Origin: Sphaerotilus hippei
GTDB taxonomy: Bacteria; Pseudomonadota; Gammaproteobacteria; Burkholderiales; Burkholderiaceae_C
Assembly: GCF_003201595.1 (NCBI RefSeq)
Contig: NZ_QJJS01000004.1
Location: forward strand, 236,209 to 300,208
Length of the DNA stretch: 64,000 bases
Direction: 5' to 3'
In this document: one piece after another, positions 44,211 to 53,244 of the stretch
How positions within the stretch are numbered: the first letter of the stretch is position 1
Layout: each line of letters begins with the position of its first letter
Translations under genes and position numbers: made by a program
The notes under the pieces: model-generated
What the model saw: the letters and a program-made list of their open reading frames with translations, nothing else
Told to the model about the DNA's origin: nothing
Database searches by the model: none

Positions 44211-44305
44211 ATGGAAATGGACTAACTGAACTTGCAAAACACCATGACCGAGTCGTCAAGACGGGATGGGCACGGTGGGCATGGCAGCAGTTAGTCCATT
44301 TTCAT
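44211..44305. repeat. 95-base element bounded by 18-base inverted repeats
   Basis: ATGGAAATGGACTAACTG (44211-44228) and CAGTTAGTCCATTTTCAT (44288-44305) are inverted copies with one mismatch, flanking 59 bases. The arms are markedly more AT-rich than the surroundings. The element lies in the 264-base gap between the porin operon and pirin. It could be a small non-autonomous insertion (MITE-like), a double operator or a bidirectional RNA structure. No flanking target-site duplication was recognised. Confidence 0.6.
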
Positions 44306-44408
44306 CGTGCATGCTGGATGGACGGGCCTCGGCATCCGGTCGACGCACGGCGCGTGATGGCGGGCGCCGGATCGAGCCGGCGTGCCGGGTGCCCGACGCC
44401 GGGCCGCC

Positions 44409-45305
44409 TCACCGGCCCAGCACCCCGGCGCGGAAATCCTCCACCGCCTGGAACAGCTGCGCCTGCGTGTTCATCACGAACGGGCCGTACTGCACGATGG
44501 GCTCGCCGAGCGGGCGCCCGGCGATCAGCAGGGCGCGTGCCGGTGCGTGCGCATGCAGCCGCACCCCGTCGCTGGCGGGCTCGTTCTTCAGGATGGCCAT
44601 GCGCCCGGCCGGCACGGCCTGGCCAGCGATCCGCAGCTCGCCGCGGTAGACATGGACGAAGGCGTTGTGCCCCGCCGGCAGGGCCTGGGCCAGGTCGGCC
44701 CCGGCAGGCAGGTGCAGGTCGAGGTAGAGCGGTTCGGTGAACTCGCGCTGCACCGCCCCGTCCACGCCGTGGCTGCGACCGGCGATCACGCGCACCGTCA
44801 CGCCCTCGGCGGTGATGAACTCGGGCAGCTGATCACTCTGGATGTCGCGGTACCAGGGCGCGCACATCTTGTCCTCGCCCCGCAGGTTCAGCCACAGCTG
44901 GAAACCTTCCATCGCTCCGGACTCCTGCTCCGGCAGCTCGGAGTGGATCACGCCGCGGCCGGCGGTCATCCACTGCACGCCGCCGTTCTGCAGCAGCCCC
45001 TCGTGACCGGCGCTGTCGCGGTGGCGCATGCGCCCGGCGATCATGTAGGTCACCGTCTCGAAGCCGCGGTGGGGGTGGTCGGGAAAACCGCCGATGTAGT
45101 CGTCGGGGTTGTCGGTGCCGAAGGCATCGAGCATCAGGAAGGGGTCGAGCCGGCGCTGCAGCGGCTGCGTCAGCACCCGCGTCAGCTTGACGCCGGCCCC
45201 GTCGGACGTCGCCGTGCCGGTGACCAGGCGCTCGACCTCCCGCGGCCGGTGCACGGTCTCGGGCTGCAGGACACGGGGGGCGAGGGTCTCGGTGCGGGGG
45301 GCCAT
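44409..45305 (-). CDS. Pirin-family bicupin protein
   Basis: 298 aa. The N-terminal cupin holds the metal-binding set HPHRGFETVTYM (two His), with H and E in GVIHSELPEQESGAMEG. C-terminal pirin domain follows (about 190-295). Bacterial pirins are nuclear-pirin homologues with iron; some oxidise quercetin (quercetinase) and others modulate metabolic enzymes. In a window rich in phenolic catabolism, flavonol oxidation is an attractive but unproven role. It shares orientation with the azoreductase gene 54 bases upstream of it. Confidence 0.92.
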   Translation of the reverse strand: MAPRTETLAPRVLQPETVHRPREVERLVTGTATSDGAGVKLTRVLTQPLQRRLDPFLMLDAFGTDNPDDYIGGFPDHPHRGFETVTYMIAGRMRHRDSAGHEGLLQNGGVQWMTAGRGVIHSELPEQESGAMEGFQLWLNLRGEDKMCAPWYRDIQSDQLPEFITAEGVTVRVIAGRSHGVDGAVQREFTEPLYLDLHLPAGADLAQALPAGHNAFVHVYRGELRIAGQAVPAGRMAILKNEPASDGVRLHAHAPARALLIAGRPLGEPIVQYGPFVMNTQAQLFQAVEDFRAGVLGR

Positions 45306-45359
45306 GGTGATCTCCGGTGGGGTCTCGGGCGGGTGGACAGGCCGGGGCGGCCCGGGTGC

Positions 45360-45962
45360 TCAGGCGGCGACGGCCTGCTCGATCTGCTCGTGGGCCGAGG
45401 CCAGCGCCTGCTGCTCGGCGTCCGGCCCCATCGCCAGGCCCTCGGCGTAGATGAACTGCACGTCGGTCATGCCCAGGAAGGCCAGCACGTTCTGCAGATA
45501 CGGCACCTGGGTGTCGGCCGGCGTGTTGCGGTAGAGCCCGCCACGCGTCAGCGCCACATAGACCTTCTTGCCCTTGAGCAGGCCCTCGGCGCCCCGCTCG
45601 GTGTACTGGAACGTGACCCGGGCCCGGGCGATCGCGTCGATCCAGTTCTTCAGCTGCGCGGGCACGCCGAAGTTGTACATCGGCACGCCCAGCACGAGCA
45701 CGTCGGCGGCCTGGATCTCGGCGATCAGCGCATCGTCGAGGGCCACGCGGGCGACCTGCTGCGGCGTGCGCTGCTCGGCCGGCGTGAACAGGGCACCCAG
45801 CGCCGCCTCGTCGAGCTCGGGGTGCGGCGTGCGGCCCAGGTCCCGCACGGTGAGCGTGGTCGCGGCCGGCCCGGCCTGCAGCCGCTCGACGATGCGACGG
45901 GCCAGGCCCGACGAATGGGAAGCGGCGGCACGGGCGCTGGAATGGATCTGCAGGATGTTCAT
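45360..45962 (-). CDS. azoR: FMN-dependent NADH:quinone oxidoreductase/azoreductase
   Basis: 200 aa flavodoxin-like AzoR/AcpD. The start is [21 protein letters not shown] (phosphate-binding loop, shown in part), and the FMN/substrate motif is [20 protein letters not shown]. Members reduce quinones and azo compounds with NADH by two-electron transfer, guarding against quinone stress from phenolic metabolism. It is divergent from a LysR gene across 104 bases. The pair azoR-pirin downstream of that promoter looks like a small oxidative-stress operon. Confidence 0.94.
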   Translation of the reverse strand: MNILQIHSSARAAASHSSGLARRIVERLQAGPAATTLTVRDLGRTPHPELDEAALGALFTPAEQRTPQQVARVALDDALIAEIQAADVLVLGVPMYNFGVPAQLKNWIDAIARARVTFQYTERGAEGLLKGKKVYVALTRGGLYRNTPADTQVPYLQNVLAFLGMTDVQFIYAEGLAMGPDAEQQALASAHEQIEQAVAA

Positions 45963-46066
45963 GGTGGACTCCGTCGGGGACAGGCAGTGGGGATGAGTCA
46001 CTGTATCTGTGCCGAAATCAGCCCGGAAGACCTCGGAATGGATAACATTGTTCCACCAGAGGAACG

Positions 46067-47020
46067 ATGGAGCGACCGACGATGCAGGTGGAACCCAACG
46101 ATCTGCTGCTGTTCGCCCGGGTGGCGGATGCGGGCAGCTTCAGCCGCGCGGCCGAACGGGTCGGACTGCCGAAGTCGACCGTCTCGCGGCGCATCGCCGC
46201 GCTGGAAGCCCAGCTGGGCGAGCGGCTGCTGCTGCGCACCACCCGCCAGCTCAGCGTCACCGACTTCGGCCTCGCGGTGCTGGAACACGGCCACCAGGTC
46301 ATGGCCGAGGTGGACGCGGCGGCCGCGCTGGCCCAGCACCGGCAGGTCGAGCCCTCCGGCCGGCTGCGGGTGTCCATGCCGGGCGACTTCGCCCACATGG
46401 TGCTGGGCCCGACGCTCGCGGGGTTCATCGCGCGCTACCCGGCCATCACGCTGGAGCTGGACCTGACGCCCCGGCGGGTCGACCTGATCGGCGAGAACTT
46501 CGACCTCGCCGTGCGCATGGGCGATCTGCCCGATGACGCCTCGATCGCCGCACGGCGCCTGGCGGTGTTCTCGCACAGCCTCTACGCGGCGCCCGCCTAC
46601 CTGCAGCGGCACGGCACGCCCAGCGAGCCCGAGGCGCTGATGGAGCACGACACCCTGCGCCTGCTGACGCGCAACGCAGAGCCGCAGCCCTGGCTGCTCA
46701 GCCGTGGCGAGCAGCGCTGGCAAGGCATCCCGCCCGGTCGGGCGATCGCCAACTCGCCCGAGCTGCTGGTGCGCCTGGCCGCGGCCGGTGCGGGCATCGT
46801 CATCGTCGCGGATCATTTCGCGCTGCCGTCGGTGCGCAGCGGCGAGCTGGTGCGCATCCTGCCGGACTGGAACCTGCCCGCCACCAGCGCCTGGGCGGTC
46901 TTTCCGGGCCGGCGGCTGATGCCCGCGCGCACGCGGGTCTTCATCGAGGCGATGGACCGGCTGTTCGCCGGGCCGGACTGCCAGGCCGTCGAGGCCGAGG
47001 TGCAGGCGCGCCGGCGCTGA
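46067..47020 (+). CDS. LysR-type transcriptional regulator (AzoR-pirin associated)
   Basis: 317 aa. [23 protein letters not shown], effector domain about 95-300, CrgA/AaeR-like C-terminal extension. The ATG at 46067 follows [17 protein letters not shown] at 46082 is a possible later start. It is divergent from azoR and pirin and therefore probably their regulator. The intergenic DNA has GGAA-N12-TTCC (46035-46054) and GTTCC/GGAAC (46050-46065), either of which could be its binding site. Quinones are plausible inducers. Confidence 0.88.
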   Translation: MERPTMQVEPNDLLLFARVADAGSFSRAAERVGLPKSTVSRRIAALEAQLGERLLLRTTRQLSVTDFGLAVLEHGHQVMAEVDAAAALAQHRQVEPSGRLRVSMPGDFAHMVLGPTLAGFIARYPAITLELDLTPRRVDLIGENFDLAVRMGDLPDDASIAARRLAVFSHSLYAAPAYLQRHGTPSEPEALMEHDTLRLLTRNAEPQPWLLSRGEQRWQGIPPGRAIANSPELLVRLAAAGAGIVIVADHFALPSVRSGELVRILPDWNLPATSAWAVFPGRRLMPARTRVFIEAMDRLFAGPDCQAVEAEVQARRR

Positions 47021-47044
47021 ACGGCCCGCGCGGCGGCGGCGCCT

Positions 47045-47953
47045 TCAGCCCTCGGCCGGGCCCGCCCCGCGCTGCAGCCGGGCCCGGTAGGCGCGGGGCG
47101 ACAGCCCGCTGTGGCGCTTGAAGAAGCGGCAGAAATAGGCCGGATCCTCGAACCCCAGCTCGAAGGCCAGGCTCGACACCGGCGCGGCCACGTGCACCAG
47201 CCGCCGGCAGGCCTCGCGCATCAGCCGGGCATGCAGCAGGGCCTGGACGTTGCTGCCGGTCTCGGCGCGCACCATGCGGTTGAGGCGCTCGGTGCTCATG
47301 CCCAGGCGCTCGGCATAACGCGAGACCGGCCAGTGCTCCAGGTGGTGCGCCTCCATCAGCACCACCCAGCGGGTGTAGATCGAGCGGCGGCCGGCCACCC
47401 CCGGCTGCACGGCGGCCTGGGCCTGCCGCTCGCCCAGCCGGGCCAGCCGCCAGACCACCGAGCGGGCCAGCCAGCGCGGCACCGGGCCGTCGGCACTGTC
47501 GGGTGCCGCGGCTTCGGCCTGCAGGGCCTCGAACAGCACCTGCAGCCGGGCGACATCGGGTGCATCGGCCTCGAACGCCAGGGTGCGGGGAGCGGCGAAC
47601 AGGGTCTGCAGCGCGTCCCCGGCATCGGTGGCATCCCCCTCGGCCAGCAGGCTGGCGTGCAGGGTCAGCACATGACCGTCGCTGGCGGGCGAGAACCGGA
47701 AGGCATGGGCCACGCCGGGCGGGATGACGATCAGTGCCGGGCCCTGGGTCTGCGTGCGGCATTCGTCCAAGATGGCTTCGACCGGACCGGCACGCAACCA
47801 GATCACCTGGTGCAAACCCTGGTGCACATGGGCGTCGATTTCCCAGTCGTGCAGGCGGCTGCGGGACTGGATCGGCTCGATGTGCAGCAGCTCGGCACCG
47901 GCCTGCACGGCTTCGCCATAAAGGGCAAAACGGGGCAAGGTGCGCGGCGGCAT
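47045..47953 (-). CDS. AraC-family transcriptional regulator (PobR-like)
   Basis: 302 aa from MPPRTLPRFALYGE. A cupin-type AraC sensor domain (HVHQGLHQVIWLRAG, about residues 41-55) precedes two HTH motifs at the C-terminus (VSRYAERLGMSTERLNRMVR and FELGFEDPAYFCRFFKRHSG). The architecture and the opening FALYGE resemble PobR/PobC-type regulators of hydroxybenzoate genes. It is divergent from the P450-ferredoxin-reductase operon across 207 bases and probably activates it. Longer starts up to 48139 lack family similarity. Confidence 0.88.
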   Translation of the reverse strand: MPPRTLPRFALYGEAVQAGAELLHIEPIQSRSRLHDWEIDAHVHQGLHQVIWLRAGPVEAILDECRTQTQGPALIVIPPGVAHAFRFSPASDGHVLTLHASLLAEGDATDAGDALQTLFAAPRTLAFEADAPDVARLQVLFEALQAEAAAPDSADGPVPRWLARSVVWRLARLGERQAQAAVQPGVAGRRSIYTRWVVLMEAHHLEHWPVSRYAERLGMSTERLNRMVRAETGSNVQALLHARLMREACRRLVHVAAPVSSLAFELGFEDPAYFCRFFKRHSGLSPRAYRARLQRGAGPAEG

Positions 47954-48160
47954 CGTCGGGCGCCGCCGCGGCGGGGGTTCAGGCGGGGCCGCCGGGGCCG
48001 GGGAGCGGGGCATCGGGAGCGCGCAGCAGCATCGGAAGCCGCAATGTACGTCAAGAGTGCAAGTCTTGCAGGCCTTCCGTCCACTCCCGGCCGGGCGCCC
48101 GGTCCGCAGAATCAAGCCCGGAATCGACCCCGACGACAACGACCTCCAGGAGACCCGGAC

Positions 48161-49336
48161 ATGTTCAGCTTCGACCCCTACTCACCGGCCATCGACGCCG
48201 ACCCCTTCCCCTACTACAAGCGCCTGCGCGACCGGCACCCCTGCTTCTGGAGCCCCGAGGCGCAGATGTGGATCCTGTCGCGCTACGCCGACATCGTCAG
48301 CGCCGGCCAGGACTGGCCCACCTATTCCTCGGCCAGCGGCAACCTGATGACCGAGCTGCCCGGCCGCGCCGGCGCGACGCTGGGCAGCTCGGACCCCCCG
48401 AAGCACGACCGCCTGCGCGGCCTGATCCAGCACGCCTTCATGAAGCGCAACCTGATGGCGCTGGAGGAGCCGATCCGCGCCGTGGCGCAGCAGGTGTTCG
48501 GCCCGCTCCAGGGCGTCGATGTCTTCGACTTCAAGGACGTGTCCTCGCAGTTCACCGTCAAGGTGCTGATGGCCGCGCTGGGCCTGCCCATGGGCGACGA
48601 GGCCATCGTGCCCGAGCAGGACGTGCGCGACAACGCCGTGCTGATGGTGCAGAGCGACGCGCGCACCCGCGCCAAGGGCCCGGAGCACATCGCCGCCTAC
48701 AACTGGATGCAGGACTACGCCGGCCAGGTCATCGCGATGCGCCGCGCCGAGCCGCGCAACGACCTGATCAGCAACTTCGCGCTGGCCGAGATCGACGGCG
48801 ACCGCCTGGACGACCGCGAGGTGCTGCTGACCACCACCACGCTGATCATGGCCGGCGTCGAATCGCTGGGCGGCTTCATGATGATGTTCGCCTGCAACCT
48901 GGCCACCTTTGCCGACGCGCGCCGCGCGGTGGTGGCCAACCCGGCGCTGCTGCCCGACGCCATCGAGGAAAGCCTGCGCTTCAACACCTCGGCCCAGCGC
49001 TTCCGCCGCCGCCTGATGAAGGACGTGACCCTGCACGGCCAGACCATGAAGGAGGGCGACTTCGTCTGCCTGGCCTACGGCAGCGGCAACCGCGACGAGC
49101 GCCAGTACCCGAATCCGGACGTCTACGACATCAGCCGCAAGCCGCGTGGCCACCTGGGCTTCGGCGGCGGCGTGCACGCCTGCCTGGGCACGGCGATCGC
49201 CCGTCTGGCGGTGCGGATCGCCTTCGAGGAATTCCACCGGGTCGTGCCCGACTACGCGCGCGTGGCCGACCAGCTGGCCTGGATGCCCTCCTCGACCTTC
49301 CGCAGCCCGCTGGTGCTGGACCTCGCCGTGCAATGA
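48161..49336 (+). CDS. Cytochrome P450 (bacterial class I)
   Basis: 391 aa soluble P450. The heme ligand loop is HLGFGGGVHACLGTAIARLA, ExxR is in EESLRF, and the I-helix oxygen-activation motif reads IMAGVESLGG, where AGxES stands in place of the common AGxDT. It receives electrons from the ferredoxin and reductase encoded immediately after it, so the three genes form a self-contained monooxygenase. The PobR-like regulator and the phenolic-acid neighbourhood suggest hydroxylation or O-demethylation of an aromatic acid. The CYP family was not recognised. The start at 48161 (MFSFDPYSPAID) follows CAGGAG. Confidence 0.92.
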   Translation: MFSFDPYSPAIDADPFPYYKRLRDRHPCFWSPEAQMWILSRYADIVSAGQDWPTYSSASGNLMTELPGRAGATLGSSDPPKHDRLRGLIQHAFMKRNLMALEEPIRAVAQQVFGPLQGVDVFDFKDVSSQFTVKVLMAALGLPMGDEAIVPEQDVRDNAVLMVQSDARTRAKGPEHIAAYNWMQDYAGQVIAMRRAEPRNDLISNFALAEIDGDRLDDREVLLTTTTLIMAGVESLGGFMMMFACNLATFADARRAVVANPALLPDAIEESLRFNTSAQRFRRRLMKDVTLHGQTMKEGDFVCLAYGSGNRDERQYPNPDVYDISRKPRGHLGFGGGVHACLGTAIARLAVRIAFEEFHRVVPDYARVADQLAWMPSSTFRSPLVLDLAVQ

Positions 49337-49350
49337 AGGAGCCACTGAAC

Positions 49351-49674
49351 ATGACCCACATCACCTTCGTCGAAGCCTGCGGCACCTCGACCGCGCTGGA
49401 CGTGCCCGAGGGCTGGAGCCTGATGCAGGCGGCCACCGCCCATGGCGTGGACGGCATCCTGGGCGAATGCGGCGGCTCCTGCGCCTGCGCCACCTGCCAC
49501 TGCTACGTCGACGACCTGCTGATGGCGGCGCTGCCGCCGGCCAGCGGCAACGAGCGTGACATGCTGGAGAACGTCGCCGCCGAGCGCCGGCCCAACAGCC
49601 GCCTGGCCTGCCAGATCAAGGCCGGCCCGGCGCTGCAGGGCGGCACCGTGACGCTGCCGGAGCGGCAGGAATGA
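49351..49674 (+). CDS. 2Fe-2S ferredoxin, adrenodoxin/putidaredoxin type
   Basis: 107 aa. Cluster ligands C40, C46, C49 (CGGSCACATCHC, C-x5-C-x2-C) and a final Cys in RLACQIKAG. Two extra cysteines (C44, C51) sit beside the cluster. The YVDD and ERDMLENVA segments match vertebrate-type ferredoxins that serve P450s. It shuttles electrons from the reductase to the P450. The start was taken at MTHITFVEA; MKEPLNMTH at 49334, overlapping the P450 stop, is possible. Confidence 0.93.
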   Translation: MTHITFVEACGTSTALDVPEGWSLMQAATAHGVDGILGECGGSCACATCHCYVDDLLMAALPPASGNERDMLENVAAERRPNSRLACQIKAGPALQGGTVTLPERQE

Positions 49675-50909
49675 GCTCGCCCGACGCACCGGTGGTCATC
49701 ATCGGCGCCGGCCAGGCCGGCGTGACCTGCGCCGAGTCGCTGCGCAGCGGCGGCTGGAGCGGCACGATCACGCTGCTCGGCGACGAGCCGCACGGGCCCT
49801 ACCACCGCCCGCCGCTGTCCAAGGCCTGGCTGGCCGGCGAACTCGACGAGGCCCGGCTGGTGATGCGCGCCCCCGAGGCGCTGGCGCGCAAGCGCATCAC
49901 GCTGCGCACCGGGGTGCGCGTGGTCTCGATCGACCGGGCCGCCCGCCAGGTGCAGCTCGCCGATGGCGAGCGCCTGCCCTACGGCGGCCTGGTGCTGGCC
50001 ACCGGCGCCCGGCCGCGCCACCTGCCGCTGCCGGGCAGCGACGCGGCCCAGGTGCTGCCGCTGCGCTCGCTCGACGACGCCAGCCGCATCGCCGCCGGGC
50101 TGGCGCGCTGCGCCGAGCTGCAGCGCCCGGTGGTGGTGATCGGCGGCGGGTTCATCGGCCTGGAGGTGGCCGCCACGGCCCGCGACCGAGGCCTGGCCGT
50201 GACGGTGCTCGAGGCCGGGCCGCGCCTGCTCGGCCGGGTGCTCGCACCGATGCTGTCGCACTGGTACGCCCGGCTGCACCAGGACCACGGCGTGCAGCTG
50301 CGGCTGGAGGCGCGCCCCGAAGCGATCGAGTCCGACGCCGGGGGCGTCTCGGCCGTGCGGCTGGCCGACGGCAGCCGCCTGCCCTGCGCGCTGGTGGTGC
50401 TGGGCGTGGGGGTGCAGGCAGACGACGGGCTGGCGCGCCAGGCGGGGCTGGAGACCGAGCACGGCATCGTCGTCGACGACTGCGCCCGCACCGCCGACCC
50501 GCGGATCGCCGCCGCCGGCGACTGCACCGCCCGACGCCTGGCCGACGGCACGCTGCTGCGGCTCGAATCGGTGCAGAACGCCACCGAGCAGGCGAAGTCG
50601 GCCGCCGCGGCGCTGCTGGGGCAGGCACGGCCCTTCACCACCACGCCCTGGTTCTGGTCCGACCAGTACGACCGCAAGCTGCAGATGGCCGGCCTGTCCG
50701 GCGGCGCCGAGGCCTGGGCGCTGCGGGGCGAGCTGGGAGGCGCGTCGTTCTCGGTCTGGCACTACCGGGCCGGACGGCTGGTCGCCGTCGACGCGGTCAA
50801 CGCCCCCAGGGACCACCTGCAGGCGCGCCGGCTGCTCGACGCCGGCCTCACGCCGACGCCGGCCCAGGTGGAGGATGCAGGCTTCGACCTGGGCAGCCTG
50901 CCGGGCTGA
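49671..50909 (+). CDS. FAD-dependent NAD(P)H:ferredoxin reductase
   Basis: 412 aa, putidaredoxin-reductase family. FAD-binding VIIGAGQAGVTCAESLR, NAD-binding VVIGGGFIGLEVAATA, the PYHRPPLSKAWLAGE segment and the FAD ribityl contact AAGDCTA are present, with a reductase C-terminal domain (WFWSDQYDRKLQMAGL). It overlaps the ferredoxin stop in an ATGA junction. Completes the P450 electron chain. Confidence 0.95.
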   Translation: MSSPDAPVVIIGAGQAGVTCAESLRSGGWSGTITLLGDEPHGPYHRPPLSKAWLAGELDEARLVMRAPEALARKRITLRTGVRVVSIDRAARQVQLADGERLPYGGLVLATGARPRHLPLPGSDAAQVLPLRSLDDASRIAAGLARCAELQRPVVVIGGGFIGLEVAATARDRGLAVTVLEAGPRLLGRVLAPMLSHWYARLHQDHGVQLRLEARPEAIESDAGGVSAVRLADGSRLPCALVVLGVGVQADDGLARQAGLETEHGIVVDDCARTADPRIAAAGDCTARRLADGTLLRLESVQNATEQAKSAAAALLGQARPFTTTPWFWSDQYDRKLQMAGLSGGAEAWALRGELGGASFSVWHYRAGRLVAVDAVNAPRDHLQARRLLDAGLTPTPAQVEDAGFDLGSLPG

Positions 50910-50939
50910 GCCGGCCGTCGCGGACGGCCCCTCGGCACG

Positions 50940-51389
50940 TCAGGGCCGGCCCGCGGCGCCGCACTTGTGCAGCAGCTCCATCAGCATCGCCCACTCGGCC
51001 GGGCTGAGGCGCGCACGCAGCGGCGCCTCGGCCTGCAGCGAGGCGGCATGGGCCTGCTCGGCCAGCGTCCGCCCCGACTCGGTCAGCTCGAGCACCTGGG
51101 CGCGGCGGTCGACGCTGCTGCGCTCGCGGGCCACCAGGCCCCGCTCGAGCAGGCGGGCGATGATCAGGGTCATGTGGGGCGCCGGGATGTTGAGCGCCTG
51201 GACCAGGTCCTTCTGCGTCACCTGGTCGTTGCGCGACAGCAGCATCAGCAGCGTGAAGTCGACGGGCTTGAGGCCCAGCGGCTCGCCGACGTGGGTGAAA
51301 TACGCCTCGTTGGTGCCCACGCGGGCCCGGGCGATCGCGAACCCGAGCAAATGACTCATGCGCGAGTCGTCAAGTCTCTTCTCCGACAT
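50940..51389 (-). CDS. MarR-family regulator of the phenylpropanoid-CoA operon (CouR/HcaR-like)
   Basis: 149 aa. The winged helix is QVTQKDLVQALNIPAPHMTLII with wing ERSSVDRRAQVLELTESG. It is the last gene of the minus-strand operon crotonase-fcs-SDR-tctC-acyl-CoA dehydrogenase, 47 bases after the dehydrogenase. Known MarR regulators of hydroxycinnamate genes are released by the cinnamoyl-CoA thioester, so a product-induced circuit is likely. The AT-rich palindromes at 57821-57834 and 57969-57985, between crotonase and thiolase, are the candidate operators. The start at 51389 (MSEKRLDD) is preferred; 51359 is possible. Confidence 0.85.
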   Translation of the reverse strand: MSEKRLDDSRMSHLLGFAIARARVGTNEAYFTHVGEPLGLKPVDFTLLMLLSRNDQVTQKDLVQALNIPAPHMTLIIARLLERGLVARERSSVDRRAQVLELTESGRTLAEQAHAASLQAEAPLRARLSPAEWAMLMELLHKCGAAGRP

Positions 51390-51436
51390 GGAACGCAGTG
51401 TAGCGGGGGGATGGCGCCGGCCGGCCACCCCCGGCC

Positions 51437-53227
51437 TCAGGCCGGCACCCAGGGCAGCGGCCGCGCCCACTGCCGCACCCGCTGCCAGCGGTGCGCCGAC
51501 GCGTCCAGCAGGTGCTCGAGGCCGTGGCGGGCCACCAGGCGCTTGCGCTCGGCCAGCGCCGGCGCCACCCCGGGCTGGCCGGCGGCCAGGTCGATGCGGG
51601 CCCAGGCCCAGGCCAGCATCACGTGGCCGACACCGTCCATGACGTCGTCGGCCACCCGCAGCGGGGCTTCGGCATCGGCCTGGCGCGCCTCGCGCAGCGC
51701 CTGCACCCCGGCGCCCAGCAGGTCGATCTGCTGCTGCAGCACCCGGCCCGTGTCCAGCAGCGCCGCGTCGGCCCGGCACGCGGCCGCCGTGCGCTCCAGC
51801 TCCTCGAGCAGCAGCGTCAGGCCACGCGGGCGGCCCAGCAGCTTGCGCATCACCAGGTCGATCGCCTGGATCTCGTTGGTGCCCTCGTAGAGGCGCGCCA
51901 CGCGGCTGTCGCGCACATGCTGCTCGATGCCGTAGTCGTGGATGTAGCCGTAGCCGCCCAGCACGCCCAGCGCATCGTCGGCGCCCCGGTGGCCCAGGTC
52001 GGTCAGGAAGGCCTTGACCACCGGCGTCAGCAGCCCGACCAGCTCGGCCGCATCGGCACGCCGCGTGGCGTCAGGGTGCTGCGCCTGCTCGTCGAGCAGC
52101 TGGGCGCACCAGTAGGCCAGCACCCGGGCCCCCTCGGTGCGCGCCTGGAGCGCCAGCAGCACCCGGCGCATGGCCGGGTGCCAGGCGATGACGTCGGCCG
52201 GGCCTTCCGGCGCGCCGGGTGGCCGGCACGGCGCACGCAGCTGCGTGCGCTCGAGCGCGTAGGCCCGCGCCCGGGCGCTAGCCGCCTCGAGGTGGCCAAG
52301 GCCCTGCAGGCCGACGTGCAGGCGGGCCGAGTTCATCATCAGGAACATGGCCGCCAGCCCGCCCCCCGGCTCGCCCAGCAGCCAGCCCTCGGCCTGCTCG
52401 AAGCGCATCTGGCAGGTGGCGCTGCCCTTGAGGCCCATCTTCTTCTCGATGCCGTCGCAGTGCACCGCGTTGCGGCGACCGTCCGGCAGGCACTTGGGCA
52501 CGAGGAACAGCGACAGGCCGCGCGTGCCGGGCGCGGCCTCGGGCAGCCGCGCCAGCACCAGGTGCACGATGTTGTCCGTCAGGTCCTGATCCCCGCCGGA
52601 GATGAAGATCTTCTGCCCGCTGACCCGCACGGCCGCGCCACTGGCCATCGGCGCGGCCGGATCCACCGGCACCGCACGGCTGCGCAGCAGGCCCAGGTCG
52701 CTGCCCGCCTGCGGCTCGGTCAGGTTCATCGTCGCCAGCCAGCGGCCGCTGACCACCTCGGGCAGGTAGCGCTGCTGCAGCGCCGGGCTGGCGTGGTGGC
52801 GCAGCACCTCGTAGGCGCCGTGCAGCAGGCCGGCGTACATCGTCCAGGCGTGGTTGGCCGAGACCAGCATCTCCGACAGCGCCGCGTCCAGCAGCTGCGG
52901 CAGGCCCTGCCCGCCCACCGCCGGATCGCAGGCCAGCGCCGGCCAGCCCCCGTCCACGAACTGCCGCCAGGCCTGCGGAAAACCGGCCGGCGTGCGCACG
53001 GCCTCGGGCGACCAGTGGCAGCCCTCGAGGTCGGCCGGGCCGTTCAGCGGCGCCAGCACCTCGACGGCGAAGGCCGCGCCGGCCTCGAGGATCTCGCGGG
53101 CCGTGGCCGCGTCCAGGTCGGCGTGGGCGCCCTGATGAGACCAGGCCTGCGGCGCGCGCAGCACCTGCTCGATGACGAAGTGCATGTCCTCCAGCGGCGG
53201 GACGTAGCCGGTCGAAGCCTGGCTCAT
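51437..53227 (-). CDS. Acyl-CoA dehydrogenase, large (DmdC-like) subfamily
   Basis: 596 aa, the length of the long ACAD group that includes DmdC. FAD-binding segments are MNLTEPQAGSDLGLLRSRA and GQKIFISGGDQDL. The catalytic base is the Glu in ARLYEGTNEIQAIDLV. A C-terminal extension of about 120 residues follows. It would desaturate an acyl-CoA at C2-C3 and pass electrons to ETF, whose beta subunit gene begins at 63907. With feruloyl-CoA synthase next to it, a 3-arylpropanoyl-CoA (such as dihydroferuloyl-CoA) is a sensible substrate, feeding saturated side chains into the cinnamoyl-CoA route. Confidence 0.9.
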   Translation of the reverse strand: MSQASTGYVPPLEDMHFVIEQVLRAPQAWSHQGAHADLDAATAREILEAGAAFAVEVLAPLNGPADLEGCHWSPEAVRTPAGFPQAWRQFVDGGWPALACDPAVGGQGLPQLLDAALSEMLVSANHAWTMYAGLLHGAYEVLRHHASPALQQRYLPEVVSGRWLATMNLTEPQAGSDLGLLRSRAVPVDPAAPMASGAAVRVSGQKIFISGGDQDLTDNIVHLVLARLPEAAPGTRGLSLFLVPKCLPDGRRNAVHCDGIEKKMGLKGSATCQMRFEQAEGWLLGEPGGGLAAMFLMMNSARLHVGLQGLGHLEAASARARAYALERTQLRAPCRPPGAPEGPADVIAWHPAMRRVLLALQARTEGARVLAYWCAQLLDEQAQHPDATRRADAAELVGLLTPVVKAFLTDLGHRGADDALGVLGGYGYIHDYGIEQHVRDSRVARLYEGTNEIQAIDLVMRKLLGRPRGLTLLLEELERTAAACRADAALLDTGRVLQQQIDLLGAGVQALREARQADAEAPLRVADDVMDGVGHVMLAWAWARIDLAAGQPGVAPALAERKRLVARHGLEHLLDASAHRWQRVRQWARPLPWVPA

Positions 53228-53244
53228 GGTGGTGATCTCCCGGC

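Noticed and set aside
46035..46065. GGAA-N12-TTCC and GTTCC-N6-GGAAC as a LysR operator before azoR
   Set aside because: Arms of four to five bases are too short to call with confidence; mentioned only as a possibility in the LysR entry.
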